Positions 27,227-36,532 of a stretch of DNA of 64,000 bases are shown here, one piece after another (position 1 is the first letter of the stretch; each line of letters opens with the position of its first letter). The position numbers were made by a program, and so were the translations under genes. The notes beneath the pieces were generated by a model, which saw nothing but the letters and a program-made list of their open reading frames with translations, searched no databases and was not told the DNA's origin. Origin of the DNA: Fibrobacteria bacterium AD312 (GTDB taxonomy: Bacteria > Fibrobacterota > Fibrobacteria > Fibrobacterales > Fibrobacteraceae); NCBI GenBank assembly GCA_001462345.1, contig LIUM01000004.1:1-64000 (forward strand). Reading direction: 5' to 3'.

Positions 27227-27439
27227 ATGCTTGTAAAAATTTGGACAGACAGTTTTATTATCACGGGAGACATCGACACGTTGCGCGATGAACGATTAAC
27301 AGATTATATCCGTGAGAATAAAGATTTCATTGCAGTGACGCAGGTACGAGTAACTGATCGAAATGAGAAAGACTTGTTTCGTACACACTTTTTGAACGTG
27401 AGTACGAATCATATAGAAATCATTTTACCAGCGGAATAA
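27227..27439 (+). CDS. Small conserved protein of unknown function
   Basis: The 70-residue cytoplasmic protein is strand-rich: WTDSFIITGDIDTL, RLTDYIRENKDFIAVTQVRV and a final FLNVSTNHIEIILPAE. This pattern (a 'hides' strand, then an LSDYL-type helix, then an NHIEIIxP end) resembles small proteins found in several bacterial phyla, with no function known to me. The codon pattern and the clean beginning and end support a real gene. No strong ribosome-binding site is visible; a TATATT box lies about 12 nt upstream of the ATG, so the leader may be very short. Confidence 0.65.
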   Translation: MLVKIWTDSFIITGDIDTLRDERLTDYIRENKDFIAVTQVRVTDRNEKDLFRTHFLNVSTNHIEIILPAE

Positions 27440-27518
27440 GATTCTCCAGTTATAAAGGGGAGTTCTAAGTTCAGGTGTCGCTACAAAAAAAGTAAGGTTA
27501 TTGTAATCTTGCTGTTTT

Positions 27519-27547
27519 TTGTCGTGTAGAACACTACTATTTATAAT
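27519..27547 (+). promoter_or_regulatory. Sigma-70-like promoter for the nuo operon
   Basis: TTGTCG (27519-27524), a 17-nt spacer and a perfect TATAAT (27542-27547) lie ~130 nt upstream of nuoB, in the only long gap before the operon. This gives a ~120-nt leader. Confidence 0.5.
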
Positions 27548-27675
27548 GATAAAAAATTGTACTGAATCGAGAACAAGGCTTTTTCATCAAAAAAACTATT
27601 GAATTTATCTTTTTTAACTGTTAAAAAAGAAGGATGTTTCTATTTTTGTCTCTGATTTTTATGAGGTAAACATTT

Positions 27676-28314
27676 ATGACACCAGAGGCTCAAGAAGGCA
27701 ATATTTTTACTTCTTCCCTTGACTTTTTAGTCAATTGGGGACGCAAAAATTCGCTTTGGCCGTTCCCTTATGGTACGGCATGTTGTGCAATTGAATTTAT
27801 GAGCACGGAAACGGCTCGATATGATTTATCCCGTATAGGTTCTGAATATGTGCGTTTTACTCCCCGTCAGTCAGATGTTCTTCTAGTGGCTGGGACAATT
27901 ACCTATAAGCAAGCTCCTATTCTAAAGAGAATTTATGAACAAATGGCTGAACCTCGTTGGGTGATTGCCATGGGTGCTTGTGCTTGCTCTGGCGGTTTTT
28001 ACGATTGTTATTGCACAGTTCCTGGCATAGATCATATCATCCCTGTCGATGTTTATATCGGTGGATGTCCTCCACGCCCAGAATCCTTCTTTGATGCGAT
28101 GTTCGACTTGCAGAAAAAAGTGGAAGATGAATCTTACATGAAGCAACGTGCAGAGCGTCTAAAAGAGCAGATTGAAGATATTAAACGCAAGTCTAAAGAG
28201 TGTCGTGAAGATCTTGTTCTTCGTAAAAATGAAGCTTGTGAAATGGTATCTAATACGGTGCGTTCAAAAGTAAACGATGTATTAGATGTATTTCCATTTA
28301 AAAAGGGGCGTTAA
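27676..28314 (+). CDS. nuoB: NADH-quinone oxidoreductase subunit B
   Basis: It carries the N2 [4Fe-4S] cluster that passes electrons to quinone in complex I. Cys ligands are visible at 36, 37 (GTACCAIEF), 102 (MGACACSGG) and 131 (GGCPPRPE). The protein is 212 residues. After the conserved core (~140) it has a ~70-residue, charged, coiled-coil-like tail (RAERLKEQIEDIKRKSKE). The start is preceded by GAGGT. It is the first gene of the operon; nuoA, usually just upstream, is absent. Confidence 0.97.
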   Translation: MTPEAQEGNIFTSSLDFLVNWGRKNSLWPFPYGTACCAIEFMSTETARYDLSRIGSEYVRFTPRQSDVLLVAGTITYKQAPILKRIYEQMAEPRWVIAMGACACSGGFYDCYCTVPGIDHIIPVDVYIGGCPPRPESFFDAMFDLQKKVEDESYMKQRAERLKEQIEDIKRKSKECREDLVLRKNEACEMVSNTVRSKVNDVLDVFPFKKGR

Positions 28315-28315
28315 A

Positions 28316-28921
28316 ATGAACTTTTTTGAAACGCTTTTTCCTGTTTTGGAAACCAAATTCAATGTAGAGAAAGATGCTTCCGCTCATTGGGATCATTCGG
28401 TCATTGCTAAAGCCTCTGTATTAAGAGACTTGATTACTTTCTTAAAAAATGACGAATCCTCTAAAATGGAAATGCTTTTGGATATAGTCGGCATCGACTA
28501 TTTGGGCTTTCAAGATTACGAAAGTCCTCGCTTTGCCGTTGAATACGTATTAAAAAGTATTTCTCGTCCTGGGAATAGAGTCCGAGTAAAAGTTTTTGTC
28601 AGTGAACAAGACCTCGAAGTGCCAACCATTTCCAATTTGTATCCAATTGCAAATTGGCAGGAACGTGAAGTCTATGATCAGTATGGCATTATTTTTACTG
28701 GTCATCCAGACCTTCGTCGTATATTAAATCATGTTGAATTTGAAGGTCATCCTTTACGTAAGGATTACCCAGCCCACCGCCGTCAATGGCTTTCAACAAA
28801 CGACTTTTTACTCCCAGCATTAGAAAAACGCTTAGAGTCAAAAGGGTATAAAGTGGTTGAACGTTCTAAAGAAGTATTGCCTAATGAAGATGAATATTTG
28901 ACAGGGAGTATCCAAGAATGA
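28316..28921 (+). CDS. nuoC: NADH-quinone oxidoreductase subunit C
   Basis: A 201-residue peripheral-arm subunit of complex I. The family signature is present as WQEREVYDQYGIIFTGHPDLRRIL, followed by FEGHPLRKDYP. The start at 28316 follows AAGGGG and comes 1 nt after the nuoB stop; an in-frame upstream codon within nuoB is unlikely. It is separate from NuoD, not fused as in E. coli. The end overlaps nuoD by 4 nt (ATGA). Confidence 0.96.
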   Translation: MNFFETLFPVLETKFNVEKDASAHWDHSVIAKASVLRDLITFLKNDESSKMEMLLDIVGIDYLGFQDYESPRFAVEYVLKSISRPGNRVRVKVFVSEQDLEVPTISNLYPIANWQEREVYDQYGIIFTGHPDLRRILNHVEFEGHPLRKDYPAHRRQWLSTNDFLLPALEKRLESKGYKVVERSKEVLPNEDEYLTGSIQE

Positions 28922-30111
28922 AAGTTATAGCTCCTAATGGTGATAAACTAAATTTAATGCCTTTAAACATAGGCCCTTCTCACGGTGCCACTCATGGCTG
29001 TCTTCGTTATTTTTGTGCCTTAGATGGCGAATCCATTGTAGCCACTGTTGGTGAAATTGGTTATTTGCATCGCGGCTTTGAAAAAATGGCTGAACGCGGC
29101 ACTTGGCAACAAGTGGTTCCTTATACAGACCGCTTAAACTATTGTTCTGCAATGATGAATAATATTGCGTATTGCCGTGCTGTAGAAAACATGTTCCAAT
29201 TGGAACTACCAGAACGCACCAAAATTTTACGCGTCATTATCAGTGAATTATCCCGTATGGCTGACCATTGTATTTGTGTGGCTGCAGCTGCTCAGGATTT
29301 AGGTTCTACCACGGGCTTCTTCTATTTGTTTGATAGCCGTGAAATGATGATGGTTATTTGGGAAAAGCTCACTGGCGCCCGCTTGACCAATAGTTATGCA
29401 CGTATTGGAGGCCTTTATAGAGATGTTTATGAAGGTTTCGAAGAAGATGTTCTTGCTGTTTGTAAACAAGCAGAAAAGAATCTTAGTGATGTTCATGCTT
29501 GCTTTGATCGCAACCGTATTTTCTTAGATAGAACGGTTGGTATTGGCGCCATGAAACCAGAAAGAGCTATTCAATGGGGTTGGACTGGCCCATGTCTTAG
29601 AGCAACTGGTGTGGCAAGCGATCTTCGTAAAGACGAACCATATTATGATTATGAAACCTATGATTGGAACGTCGTTACAGGTACTGCTGGTGATGTTTAT
29701 GATCGCTTAATGGTTCGCTTAGCTGAAATTGAAGAGTCTATTAAAATTGTACGTCAGGCTTTAAAACGCTTGACTCCAGGGCCAATCGACATCATGGATC
29801 CTCGCATTCGTGTGCCATCACATGCTTTAGCTTATCAAGATATTGAATCTTTGATTGGGCGTTTTAAGAGTGTTTATGAAGGCGTTCGAGTCCCTGCTGG
29901 CGAATACTACTACGGCTTTGAAGCGGCTAACGGAGAGCTTGGCTTTACCTTGGTTTCAGATGGTTCTGGTAAACCTTGGCGTGTAAAAGTGCGTCCACCT
30001 TGCTTTACTCAATTTGCTGCATTCCATGAGCTTGTCGAAGGTTCTATGTTAACGGATTCTGTCGCGACTCTTTCTAGTATTAACATTATTGCGGGAGAAT
30101 TGGATCGATGA
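28918..30111 (+). CDS. nuoD: NADH-quinone oxidoreductase subunit D
   Basis: The 397-residue 49-kDa-type subunit forms the quinone site with NuoB. The first motif is GPSHGATHG, where most homologs have GP-x-HP-x-x-HG; the second His, which contacts quinone, is kept, and the Pro is Gly. The Tyr of the quinone pocket is likely in RLNYCSAMMNN. GYLHRGFEKMAE and the C-terminal end IAGELDR are typical of the family. Overlaps of 4 nt on both sides indicate coupled translation. Confidence 0.97.
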   Translation: MKVIAPNGDKLNLMPLNIGPSHGATHGCLRYFCALDGESIVATVGEIGYLHRGFEKMAERGTWQQVVPYTDRLNYCSAMMNNIAYCRAVENMFQLELPERTKILRVIISELSRMADHCICVAAAAQDLGSTTGFFYLFDSREMMMVIWEKLTGARLTNSYARIGGLYRDVYEGFEEDVLAVCKQAEKNLSDVHACFDRNRIFLDRTVGIGAMKPERAIQWGWTGPCLRATGVASDLRKDEPYYDYETYDWNVVTGTAGDVYDRLMVRLAEIEESIKIVRQALKRLTPGPIDIMDPRIRVPSHALAYQDIESLIGRFKSVYEGVRVPAGEYYYGFEAANGELGFTLVSDGSGKPWRVKVRPPCFTQFAAFHELVEGSMLTDSVATLSSINIIAGELDR

Positions 30112-31145
30112 AAAAAGTTCAAGGCGCTGTTCATTTTGTGGCCAACAATAAGCTGAGTTTTGAAAGAGGTCCTTCTCCTGTTGAATTGTACCCGACTCCA
30201 GCAGACCAATTAGGTCACCATAAAAAAGTACAACCACAACCAACCATGGAAGAAATTCTTCCTAAGCTAGAAACGCCTGCGATGAAAGCACGCATTGCTG
30301 ATTTGTTGTCTCGCTATCCAGAAGCTCAAGGGGCTCTTCTTGAAGTGCTTTGGCTTGTTCAAGAAGCTTTAGGTTGGGTTCCTCGCGAAGGGATTCGTTA
30401 TGCTGCTAAAGTGTGTGGCTGCTCTCCAGCTCATGCATTTGGCGTCGCTACATTCTATACTATGTATAAGCATGCCCCAACAGGCCGCTTCTTACTACAG
30501 TTCTGCCGTAATATTTGTTGTGAACAAAAGGGCGCCTCTAATATTATTGCTTACACAGAAAAAGCATTGAATATCAAAACAGGAGAAACCACTCCAGATG
30601 GCCTTTTTACCATTCTTCAAGTAGAATGTTTAGGTGCTTGTGGCTTTGGCCCTGTGATGCTTGTGAATGATGATTTTGCAACGAATGCTAAAGATGGAAA
30701 ATTAACAATGATTCCAGGAGAAACTCTCACTCCTGAACACGTTGATAATATTCTTCGTTGGTGCTATGCAAGAGAAAAAGAGTTTAAAAACGAACCTGTA
30801 AGAGATGCTCTTGGCGGTTCTGTGGCTGGTCATTTAGGTCATCCTGGCGCTCCTGGCGCTTCAGCTGTAGCTCAAATTTTTGATTACGCTCCACCTTCTC
30901 CTGTTTTAGGCTTAAAAGCAGTTTCTAAAGAAACGGGTGTGGTTCTTACCTGGAAAGGCGCTCCTGAATTTACTCGCTTGGTTGTAGAACGAGAAGAGGG
31001 CGGCAGTTGGAAGGAAATTGGTGAGCCATCAGTGAAAGACAAAGAATTTACTGATCCAAACGGGCGTTCTGGTATGAATTATCGTATGATCGCCACCAGT
31101 GGTGATCGAGTAGCCAAACCCTCAAAAGAGGAGAAGGCGGTATAA
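30108..31145 (+). CDS. nuoE: NADH-quinone oxidoreductase subunit E with C-terminal FN3-like domain
   Basis: Residues ~50-225 are the NuoE thioredoxin-like domain with the [2Fe-2S] ligands Cys133, Cys138, Cys174 and Cys178 (CRNICC and CLGACG). NuoE is usually ~160-170 residues; this one is 345. It has a ~45-residue N-terminal extension, a Gly/Ala/Pro-rich linker (~236-260) and then ~70 residues (262-333) that read like a fibronectin type III fold: PPSPVLGLKAVSKETGVVLTW, RLVVEREEGG and NYRMIATSGD. FN3 modules are unusual on a cytoplasmic complex I subunit. There is no frameshift between domains. Confidence 0.93.
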   Translation: MKKVQGAVHFVANNKLSFERGPSPVELYPTPADQLGHHKKVQPQPTMEEILPKLETPAMKARIADLLSRYPEAQGALLEVLWLVQEALGWVPREGIRYAAKVCGCSPAHAFGVATFYTMYKHAPTGRFLLQFCRNICCEQKGASNIIAYTEKALNIKTGETTPDGLFTILQVECLGACGFGPVMLVNDDFATNAKDGKLTMIPGETLTPEHVDNILRWCYAREKEFKNEPVRDALGGSVAGHLGHPGAPGASAVAQIFDYAPPSPVLGLKAVSKETGVVLTWKGAPEFTRLVVEREEGGSWKEIGEPSVKDKEFTDPNGRSGMNYRMIATSGDRVAKPSKEEKAV

Positions 31146-31147
31146 TT

Positions 31148-32458
31148 ATGGCTGAAAAAATTAAAGTATGTACAGGTAATTTTGGAAAAGGCGCTCAAGA
31201 TATTGCCGTCTATAAAAAGTTAGGTGGCTATGCTAATATCTCTTCGCGTTTATTCGACTTATCTCAATTTGAAGTGATTGATTTAGTCCAGCGTTCAGGC
31301 CTTCGTGGCCGTGGGGGAGCTGGGTTCCCAACTGGTCTAAAATGGAGCTTTGTCCCTAGAAATACGGGCAAGCCAGTTTACATTGTCGTCAATGCCGACG
31401 AAGGTGAACCTGGCACATTTAAAGACCACTTTTTAATGATAGAAGATCCTCATCGTTTAATTGAAGGCTTGATTATTGCTGGTTGGGCTTTAGGCTCTAG
31501 AACAGCATACATCTACGTGCGTGGTGAGTTTTTACCTTGCATTGAATCCTTGAATAAGGCAATCAGCCAAGCTTATGCTGAAGGCTTGCTCGGAAAAAAT
31601 ATCGGTGGCACAAAGTTTAGCTTTGATATTTTTGTTCATCGTGGCGCAGGTGCTTATATTTGCGGTGAAGAAACCGCTTTGATCAACTCTTTAGAAGGTC
31701 AAAAAGGGCAACCTCGCTTAAAACCTCCGTTCCCAGCAGTGAGTGGAGCATGGAAGTCTCCCACTTGCGTAAACAACGTTGAAACATTGATGGCTTTACC
31801 ATGGATATTCCAAAATTCTCCTGAAGCCTATGCCGCTCTTGGTACTGCTTCTGCTGGGGGTACAAAAGTATTTTGCGTTTCTGGAGATGTGAAGAGAACA
31901 GGTGTCTATGAAGCACCTCTCGGTACTCCAGTCATGGAACTTTTGACTTCTTCTGAATATGCTTGTGGTATTGATGGCACATTAAAGGGAGTAATTCCTG
32001 GTGGTTCTTCTTGCCCTGTGCTTTTACCTGAAGAATGTGAAAAGGCTACTCTAGATTATGAATGCATGTCTTGTTTTAAGACCATGTTTGGTTCTGGTGC
32101 CGTGATGCCATTTAATACAACACGCGATGTCGTTGTTTTGTTGAATACACTTGGCAATTTCTATTCTCATGAATCTTGCGGTCAATGCACTCCTTGTCGT
32201 GAAGGCACTGGTTATGCAAAACGTATCATTAACTCGATTTTGAATGGGGAAGGTCATGACGGTGATTTAGAATTATTGTTAAGCCTTTCAGATCAGTATA
32301 ATGGAACAACCATTTGTCCTCTAGCTCCTGCTTTAGGCGCTCCAATGACTGCTTTCATTAAGAAATACCGTTCGGAATTCGAAGCTTATATCGAAAAGAA
32401 TCCTAATCATGGATCTCCGAGAATTTGTGCCACCTATCGTCCTGGAGCATTCTGGTAA
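31148..32458 (+). CDS. nuoF: NADH-quinone oxidoreductase subunit F
   Basis: The 436-residue NADH-binding subunit holds FMN and cluster N3. GRGGAGFPTG (54-63) and VVNADEGEPGTFKD bind FMN and NADH, and GAGAYICGEETALI follows. The [4Fe-4S] ligands are Cys344, Cys347, Cys350 (SCGQCTPCREG) and Cys390. A ribosome-binding site GGAG precedes the ATG, which follows the nuoE stop by 2 nt. The segment around residues 290-310 (CEKATLDYECMSCFK) contains extra cysteines of unknown meaning. Confidence 0.97.
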   Translation: MAEKIKVCTGNFGKGAQDIAVYKKLGGYANISSRLFDLSQFEVIDLVQRSGLRGRGGAGFPTGLKWSFVPRNTGKPVYIVVNADEGEPGTFKDHFLMIEDPHRLIEGLIIAGWALGSRTAYIYVRGEFLPCIESLNKAISQAYAEGLLGKNIGGTKFSFDIFVHRGAGAYICGEETALINSLEGQKGQPRLKPPFPAVSGAWKSPTCVNNVETLMALPWIFQNSPEAYAALGTASAGGTKVFCVSGDVKRTGVYEAPLGTPVMELLTSSEYACGIDGTLKGVIPGGSSCPVLLPEECEKATLDYECMSCFKTMFGSGAVMPFNTTRDVVVLLNTLGNFYSHESCGQCTPCREGTGYAKRIINSILNGEGHDGDLELLLSLSDQYNGTTICPLAPALGAPMTAFIKKYRSEFEAYIEKNPNHGSPRICATYRPGAFW

Positions 32459-32461
32459 ATT

Positions 32462-34063
32462 ATGAGTAACCATTACAATATGCCAAAACTACCTACTGCG
32501 AATAGTCCAAAAGTCGCCATCTTTGTTGATGATAAAGAAGTGTTAGTTCCTGGCGATACGAATTTATTAGAGGCCCTCAAAACTGTAGGTATTGAGACTC
32601 CTCATATTTGTTATCATCCTTATCTTCCTGTTTCTGGTAACTGTCGTCAATGTCTTGTAGAACAAGAAGGCCCAAGAGGTCGCATGTTAATCATAGCTTG
32701 TTTTACTCCAGTGACTCCAGGAATGAAGATTTATACTCCAGCTTCTAGTGCTCGAGTTAAAAATGCTCGTCAAGCCACTTCTGAATTTATGCTTGTGAAT
32801 CACCCTCTTGATTGCCCAATATGTGACAAAGCAGGCGAATGTTCTTTACAAGAAAATTATATGGAAAGTGCTCATCAATCGCGCCTTCGTCCAGAAGTAG
32901 GTAAACAATACCACGGCAATCCAGACCATACTTTTGTAGATAGCAAAGGTCAAGTACGTGGTGGTAAACGAGTTGCTTTAGGCCCACGCGTCACTTTAGA
33001 TGAAGAACGTTGCGTTCAGTGCGATCGCTGTGTTCGCTTTATGCGTCATGTGGCAAAAGACGAACAGCTTCAATTAGCTTCTCGTGGAGACCATACTTAT
33101 ATTACCACGTTCCCTGGCGAAAAATTAGATCACGAATATGATCTTTGTGTAACCGATATTTGCCCTGTAGGTGCACTCACCGCAAATCATTTCCGCTTTC
33201 AACAACGTACTTGGTTGCTTTCTCGTACCCCTTCCATTTCTATGGATGATTCTTTAGGGGCTAATATTTGGATTGATCATAATAATGGAAAAATATGGCG
33301 CATTATGCCACGTTGCAATCCAGAGGTCAATCGTAGCTGGCTCTCTAATACGAGTCGTTTAGCTTATATGGGCTTTACAGAAAATCGTTTGGCTTCTGGT
33401 GATTTGAACATTGTTTCTGATCTCTTAAAGCATGCAAAAAAAGTAGCTCTAGTTGCTGGTGGCGCTTGTACTCTAGAAGATCTCGCTGCATTGAAAATGC
33501 TGAAAGATTATTTAGGTGATCGTGCTTCTCTATTCGGTGGCACTCTTCGTCCTGTCTTAGAAGCAGATGGCATTTCCAAAAGTGGAGATCCACTCGCCAA
33601 TCGTGCTGGATTTAAGGCATTAGGTATTCCTGATAATAATCTTAATGACTTGATGAAACACGCTGCTGATTATGACGTATTGTTGACCGTGCACAATGAC
33701 TTATTTGGTGATGACGAAGGTGCTATGATCTTAAAGAAGATTCCAAATAGAGTCATCTTAAGTGCCTTTAACGATGAAACTTCCAAGGATGCCACATTAG
33801 TTTGTGGAGTGAACCATTGGAGTGAAGTCACTGGGTCAATGATTAATAGCTTGAATATTTTGCAGAAGCTTTCACCTGCTCCTACATGCCCTGATGCTCA
33901 ATTGAAGCCAGCTTATGAAGTGCTTTCGACTCTTGCTGGAAATCCATTGACTAGTGCAATTGCTGCTTTACAAAAAGTGCAAGAGTTTGTGCCTGCTTTA
34001 AAACCATATTCTTATGAAAACATTCGAAGCACCGGAGTGAAGCTCGACGGAGTGTTATTATGA
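32462..34063 (+). CDS. nuoG: NADH-quinone oxidoreductase subunit G, short form
   Basis: The N-terminal part binds a [2Fe-2S] cluster (CYHPYLPVSGNCRQC), the His/Cys-ligated N5 cluster (HPLDCPICDKAGEC) and an N4-type cluster (CVQCDRCVRF ... CPVGALT). The remaining ~280 residues are a reduced molybdopterin-oxidoreductase-like domain. At 533 residues it is far shorter than E. coli NuoG (908), so the C-terminal domain is trimmed. Short forms are known in several phyla. It overlaps nuoH by 4 nt. Confidence 0.95.
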   Translation: MSNHYNMPKLPTANSPKVAIFVDDKEVLVPGDTNLLEALKTVGIETPHICYHPYLPVSGNCRQCLVEQEGPRGRMLIIACFTPVTPGMKIYTPASSARVKNARQATSEFMLVNHPLDCPICDKAGECSLQENYMESAHQSRLRPEVGKQYHGNPDHTFVDSKGQVRGGKRVALGPRVTLDEERCVQCDRCVRFMRHVAKDEQLQLASRGDHTYITTFPGEKLDHEYDLCVTDICPVGALTANHFRFQQRTWLLSRTPSISMDDSLGANIWIDHNNGKIWRIMPRCNPEVNRSWLSNTSRLAYMGFTENRLASGDLNIVSDLLKHAKKVALVAGGACTLEDLAALKMLKDYLGDRASLFGGTLRPVLEADGISKSGDPLANRAGFKALGIPDNNLNDLMKHAADYDVLLTVHNDLFGDDEGAMILKKIPNRVILSAFNDETSKDATLVCGVNHWSEVTGSMINSLNILQKLSPAPTCPDAQLKPAYEVLSTLAGNPLTSAIAALQKVQEFVPALKPYSYENIRSTGVKLDGVLL

Positions 34064-35418
34064 TGGAAATAATACAATCAAAACATTGGGTAGAATGGCT
34101 CATTACCATCTGTAAATTTGGATTTGCTTTTGTACCTGTCATCTTTATTTTATTGTTGATTCCTTTAGAACGTAGAGGTGCTGGTTTTATTCAAGATCGC
34201 CAGGGCCCTAATCGTTCTTATTTCAAAATCCCTTATTTTGGACGCATCCGTTTGTTTGGTTGGGTTCAAAATGCTTGTGATGGATTGAAATTGTTTTTTA
34301 AGGAAAATTACTCTCCCAGTGGCGTCAATAAATTTATCTTTTCGATTGCTCCAGCAATTCCTTTTGCAATCGTTTTAATTTCTCCTTGTGTAATCCCTTG
34401 GTTTGCTCCAATGGTATTTACTATGGGAGATGAAGTGATTCGTATCTCTGGACAAACCGTCGATACAGAAGTCGGTATATTGCTTCTATTTGGGTTATCT
34501 TCTCTTTCTGCTTTTGGTGCCGTTCTTGCTGGCTGGGCTTCTAAATCTAAATACTCTTTACTTGGTGGCTTACGCACAAGTGCTATGACTATTAGTTATG
34601 AAGTGTGCCTTGGTCTTTCTATTATGGGTATACTCCTTTTGGTGGGTAGCTTTAGAATTGACGAAATCATTGCATGGCAAGAGGCCAATGTTTGGGGTAT
34701 TGTCGCTCAACCAGTCGCTTTCTTCTGCTTCTTAATTGCGATGATTGCTGAAACAGGTCGTGCTCCATTTGATGTCGCTGAAGGTGAACCTGAACTTGTT
34801 GCTGGTTTCCATACAGAATATGGTGCCATGCAATTTGGTCTCTTCTACATGGGCGAATATAGCCATATCGGTATTAACAGTATTTTAGTGGCTTGCCTAT
34901 TCTTAGGTGGTTACTCCGTTCCTTTTGTAACGACTGAAACAATCCAGTCCAATATTGGCATTTCGCTCGCTGTTTTATGCGGTATATTTGTAGTCGCTAT
35001 TTTAGCCTTCTTGCATCTTTTATATCGCTATGCTCGCTGGTATAAAAAGAGTGCCGCAAGCAATAAACAAGTGATTCTTCGCGAATACTCTTTGTACAAG
35101 ATTCTTGGCTGGGCCGCTGTAGTTGTCTTTGCTGTAGCAGGCGTTGCTTCTGCTCTATTCTTCCATCCACAATTTACAGTGATTGATGGTCAACCAGTTT
35201 ATGGCATCGGCGTTGCTTTAGGTACTGCTTTAATTCATATTTTGGTTTTATTAGTAAAAGCCATATTCTTCTGCTGGATCTGGATTTGGGTTCGTTGGAC
35301 TCTCCCAAGATTCCGTTATGATCATGTCATGAATTTAGGCTGGAAAGTAATCTTAAATATTGCTTTAGTTAACCTTGTTCTTACAGCGTTGATTGCAAAG
35401 CTTTTAGGAGGCATTTAA
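34060..35418 (+). CDS. nuoH: NADH-quinone oxidoreductase subunit H
   Basis: The membrane subunit next to the quinone site. Motifs ERRGAGFIQDRQGPN and APFDVAEGEPELVAGFHTEYGA are clear, the latter forming the acidic loop at the quinone channel. The length of 452 residues exceeds the usual ~325-350; the extra ~100 residues lie around 315-400 and include additional hydrophobic segments between KKSAASNKQVILREYS and the final helices. The ATG overlaps the nuoG stop, and the stop overlaps nuoI by one base (TAATG). Confidence 0.95.
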   Translation: MMEIIQSKHWVEWLITICKFGFAFVPVIFILLLIPLERRGAGFIQDRQGPNRSYFKIPYFGRIRLFGWVQNACDGLKLFFKENYSPSGVNKFIFSIAPAIPFAIVLISPCVIPWFAPMVFTMGDEVIRISGQTVDTEVGILLLFGLSSLSAFGAVLAGWASKSKYSLLGGLRTSAMTISYEVCLGLSIMGILLLVGSFRIDEIIAWQEANVWGIVAQPVAFFCFLIAMIAETGRAPFDVAEGEPELVAGFHTEYGAMQFGLFYMGEYSHIGINSILVACLFLGGYSVPFVTTETIQSNIGISLAVLCGIFVVAILAFLHLLYRYARWYKKSAASNKQVILREYSLYKILGWAAVVVFAVAGVASALFFHPQFTVIDGQPVYGIGVALGTALIHILVLLVKAIFFCWIWIWVRWTLPRFRYDHVMNLGWKVILNIALVNLVLTALIAKLLGGI

Positions 35419-35990
35419 TGGTTCGCCAAATTAAGCAAAAACCTATGAACTGGATTGAACGCCTTTATATTTTTGAGGCATTCCGTGGGTTATGGACAAC
35501 ATTAAAACATGCTCTTCGTGGCTTATTACGTTATGAAACGTTGCCAACGGTACCGTATCCAGAAATTAAACCTGAAATTAGTCGTACTTATCGTGCAAAG
35601 CATCGCTTGATGCTTCGTCCAGATGGTACTCCTCGTTGCGTTGCTTGCGGCATGTGTGCTACGGCTTGCCCCGCTCATTGTATTTTCCTTGAAGCAGCTC
35701 CTGCAGAAGATGGTCGTATTGAAAAGCGTGTACTTCGTTTTGATATAGATCATTTGGTCTGCGTCTTTTGTGGCCTTTGTGTAGAAGCTTGCCCAGTAGA
35801 TGCTCTTCGCATGGATACTTGTGATACAAGTTACGTATTTCGTAAAAGGGAAGATTTTGTGACTCCTATGTATCAATTAATGTCTTGGGATCCAAAGGAT
35901 TATCCTCAAGATGATCTTCAGAGCCAAATGGCTCCTGGCGGAACTAAAAATAAACAGGCTTTAGATGCCTGGGGACTTAAGGTAAACTAA
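35418..35990 (+). CDS. nuoI: NADH-quinone oxidoreductase subunit I
   Basis: The 190-residue ferredoxin-like subunit bears two [4Fe-4S] clusters (N6a/N6b): CVACGMCATACPAHC (Cys74, 77, 80, 84) and CVFCGLCVEACPVDA (Cys115, 118, 121, 125). It relays electrons from NuoG to NuoB. Start and stop each overlap the neighbours by one base, indicating coupled translation. Confidence 0.97.
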   Translation: MVRQIKQKPMNWIERLYIFEAFRGLWTTLKHALRGLLRYETLPTVPYPEIKPEISRTYRAKHRLMLRPDGTPRCVACGMCATACPAHCIFLEAAPAEDGRIEKRVLRFDIDHLVCVFCGLCVEACPVDALRMDTCDTSYVFRKREDFVTPMYQLMSWDPKDYPQDDLQSQMAPGGTKNKQALDAWGLKVN

Positions 35991-36532
35991 TGCTCGCTCT
36001 CATTTACTTTATTATTCTCGGAGTGATTGCGGTAGGGAGCGCATTATGCGTTCTTCTTTCTCGTCATCCTTTATATGGAGCCCTTTCATTAGTGGTTTCG
36101 ATGGTCTCTCTCGCTGGCATTTATGGTTTGCTTGGTAGCCCTTTTGTGGGCGTCGTACAAATCATGGTTTATGCAGGCGCTATTATGATGCTTTTGACTT
36201 TTGTGATCATGGTCTTGAATGGCGCTCGTGATTCAAAAACGCCTATGTTCGACAAAGTCTCTCTATTTGTGTTCCCTGCAATTCTTCTGTTAGCCGCTTT
36301 GCTAGGCTTCGCTTTGATTTCCACTCCACTAGCCTTTAATGCAGAGACTTTACGTGGTTCTGTGGCATTAACGTCAGAAACTCTATTTAACACAAATAAT
36401 AAGGGCCCTGGTTATTTTCTTCTTTTTGAAGTCATCGGCTTATTATTGCTTTCTGCAATGATTGCTGCTGTTCTTCTAGCGAAGAAAAATCTTGGTTCCA
36501 AAGAAACTGAAGAAATTACGGAGGTGCACTAA
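35990..36532 (+). CDS. nuoJ: NADH-quinone oxidoreductase subunit J
   Basis: The 180-residue membrane subunit has five hydrophobic segments. The conserved third helix appears as VGVVQIMVYAGAIMMLLTFVIM, containing the functional Tyr and the pi-bulge region. It is coupled to both neighbours by TAATG overlaps. Confidence 0.95.
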   Translation: MLALIYFIILGVIAVGSALCVLLSRHPLYGALSLVVSMVSLAGIYGLLGSPFVGVVQIMVYAGAIMMLLTFVIMVLNGARDSKTPMFDKVSLFVFPAILLLAALLGFALISTPLAFNAETLRGSVALTSETLFNTNNKGPGYFLLFEVIGLLLLSAMIAAVLLAKKNLGSKETEEITEVH

